DNA of 15,483 nt from CAZFIO01 sp964519585 (GTDB lineage Bacteria; Bacillota; Clostridia; Tissierellales; Tissierellaceae). The stretch is from NCBI GenBank assembly GCA_964519585.1, contig CAZFIO010000033.1, positions 1 through 15,483 on the forward strand, given 5' to 3'. Below are positions 14,512 to 15,483 of this stretch, piece by piece (the first letter of the stretch is position 1; each line of letters begins with the position of its first letter). The translations under genes were made by a program, and so were the position numbers. The notes under the pieces are model-generated. The model did no database searches. It worked only from the letters and a program-made list of their open reading frames with translations, and was not told the origin of the DNA.

Positions 14512-15483
14512 ATGAATCTTAAAAATCTCACTTTTAAGGGTGGGGTCCCTCTAAAGAGTAACAAGGAATTAACTAAGGACAAGGCTATAGAAATTGCTGA
14601 AGAGCCTAAAATAGTCTATATTCCTTTACACCAACATGTGGGATCTACTGCTAAAGCTTTAGTGAAAAAAGGAGATCTAGTTAAGGTAGGACAAAAGATA
14701 GGGGAGTCTGATGTATCTTTGACATCAACTATTCACTCCAGTGTATCTGGTGCAGTACTGAAAATTGAAGAGCTTTACACACCAGATGGTTGGAAGGTAG
14801 AATGTGTGGTTATAGAAAATGATGGAGAAAATACTATGGATGAGTCTATCATGGATGGAAGGAGCTTGGACTCACTATCAAAAGAGGAAATATTCTCTAT
14901 AGTTAAGGAAGCTGGTATAGTTGGTATGGGGGGAGCAGGCTTTCCAACATATGCAAAAATGTCAACAAGTTTGGATTCCAAGGTTGATACTATAGTTTTA
15001 AATGGTGCTGAATGTGAACCTTACCTTACATGTGATCACAGAATGATGTTAGAAAAATCAGAAATGATTGTTCTAGGAATAAAGGCACTAATGAAATACT
15101 TGGATGTGGACAAGGCCTACATAGGAATTGAAGATGATAAACCTGATGCTATTGAAAAAATGCAAGAAGTTACAAAAAATGAGGAAAACATTAAGGTAGC
15201 TATTCTTAAAGCCAAATTCCCACAAGGGGATTCTTATAGGATGATAGATTCTATAACTGGAAGAAAGGTACCTCTAGGTGGGCGCTGTAAGGATGCTTCC
15301 TCTATTGTACAAAATGTTGGGACTGCTCTTGCCATTGGTGAAGCTATAAAGAAAAACAAGCCCTTATATGAAAGGGTTATAACTGTTACAGGGGATGGAG
15401 TCAAGGAACCTAAAAATCTTATGGTAAAGGCTGGTACAACCATTGGTGAAATCCTGGAACAGTGTGGGGGTTTTGATGGTGAG
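14512..15483 (+). CDS. rnfC: Rnf electron-transport complex subunit RnfC, 3' end cut by window
   Basis: RnfC is a peripheral subunit of the membrane Rnf complex (ferredoxin:NAD+ oxidoreductase), which pumps Na+ or H+ in anaerobes. The first 324 codons are present, without a stop. The start FKGGVPLKSNKELTKD is typical, and the lipoyl-like fold segment includes STIHSSVSGAV. The nucleotide-binding loop GMGGAGFPT is at 138-146 and NGAECEP at 164-170. The stretch usually seen as GGLPxDVGVVVQN reads GGRCKDASSIVQN, a modest deviation. AGAGGTGG (14496-14503) lies 8 nt before the ATG. Full-length RnfC has two 4Fe-4S motifs near its C-terminus, which would lie beyond the window. The remaining rnf genes probably follow. 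Confidence 0.95.
   Translation, partial: MNLKNLTFKGGVPLKSNKELTKDKAIEIAEEPKIVYIPLHQHVGSTAKALVKKGDLVKVGQKIGESDVSLTSTIHSSVSGAVLKIEELYTPDGWKVECVVIENDGENTMDESIMDGRSLDSLSKEEIFSIVKEAGIVGMGGAGFPTYAKMSTSLDSKVDTIVLNGAECEPYLTCDHRMMLEKSEMIVLGIKALMKYLDVDKAYIGIEDDKPDAIEKMQEVTKNEENIKVAILKAKFPQGDSYRMIDSITGRKVPLGGRCKDASSIVQNVGTALAIGEAIKKNKPLYERVITVTGDGVKEPKNLMVKAGTTIGEILEQCGGFDGE

Noticed and set aside
14185..15443. Minus-strand open frames across tRNA-Leu and rnfC
   Set aside because: They lie opposite a clear tRNA and a well-conserved RnfC reading frame, and none resembles a known protein.

Overview
The window comes from a low-GC, anaerobic Gram-positive bacterium, most likely in the Clostridia/Tissierellia. 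The support is AT-rich DNA, heavy use of AGA/AGG and ATA codons, strong GGAGG-type ribosome binding sites, tRNA genes that encode their CCA end, and an Rnf electron-transport gene. The genus cannot be read from the sequence.

Positions 1-9893 hold a complete type III-A (Csm) CRISPR-Cas locus, all on the + strand. A promoter at 133-161 precedes a tight operon: csm1/cas10, csm2, csm3, csm4, csm5, cas6, csm6. A 328-bp non-coding stretch follows, then cas1-cas2, a 298-bp leader region, a seven-repeat/six-spacer array (9353-9832) and a strong terminator. The effector looks fully armed. Csm1 keeps its HD nuclease residues and its GGDD cyclase motif. Csm3 keeps Asp33 for target RNA cutting. Csm6 keeps its ligand-binding CARF signature and its R-x4-H RNase motif. 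Cas6 should cut each repeat just after the CCCCGTAAGGGG hairpin, leaving the 8-nt tag ACGGAAAC.

The most unusual part is non-coding. The gap between csm6 and cas1 (7380-7586) reproduces the live array's architecture: a 133-nt leader-like segment with motifs at the same distances from the repeat, one degraded 36-nt repeat, and the same trailer start. A second, partial repeat hairpin lies just before cas1, and another degraded repeat lies at 10-45, ahead of the operon. Repeat-type hairpins with GNRA tetraloops therefore precede every part of the locus.

From about 10,100 onward the DNA is ordinary chromosome: a small membrane-anchored protein with a DUF1858-like segment, a minus-strand tRNA-Leu(CAA), polA (DNA polymerase I without proofreading residues), coaE (dephospho-CoA kinase) overlapping polA, tRNA-Leu(GAG), and the first 324 codons of rnfC, cut by the window end.
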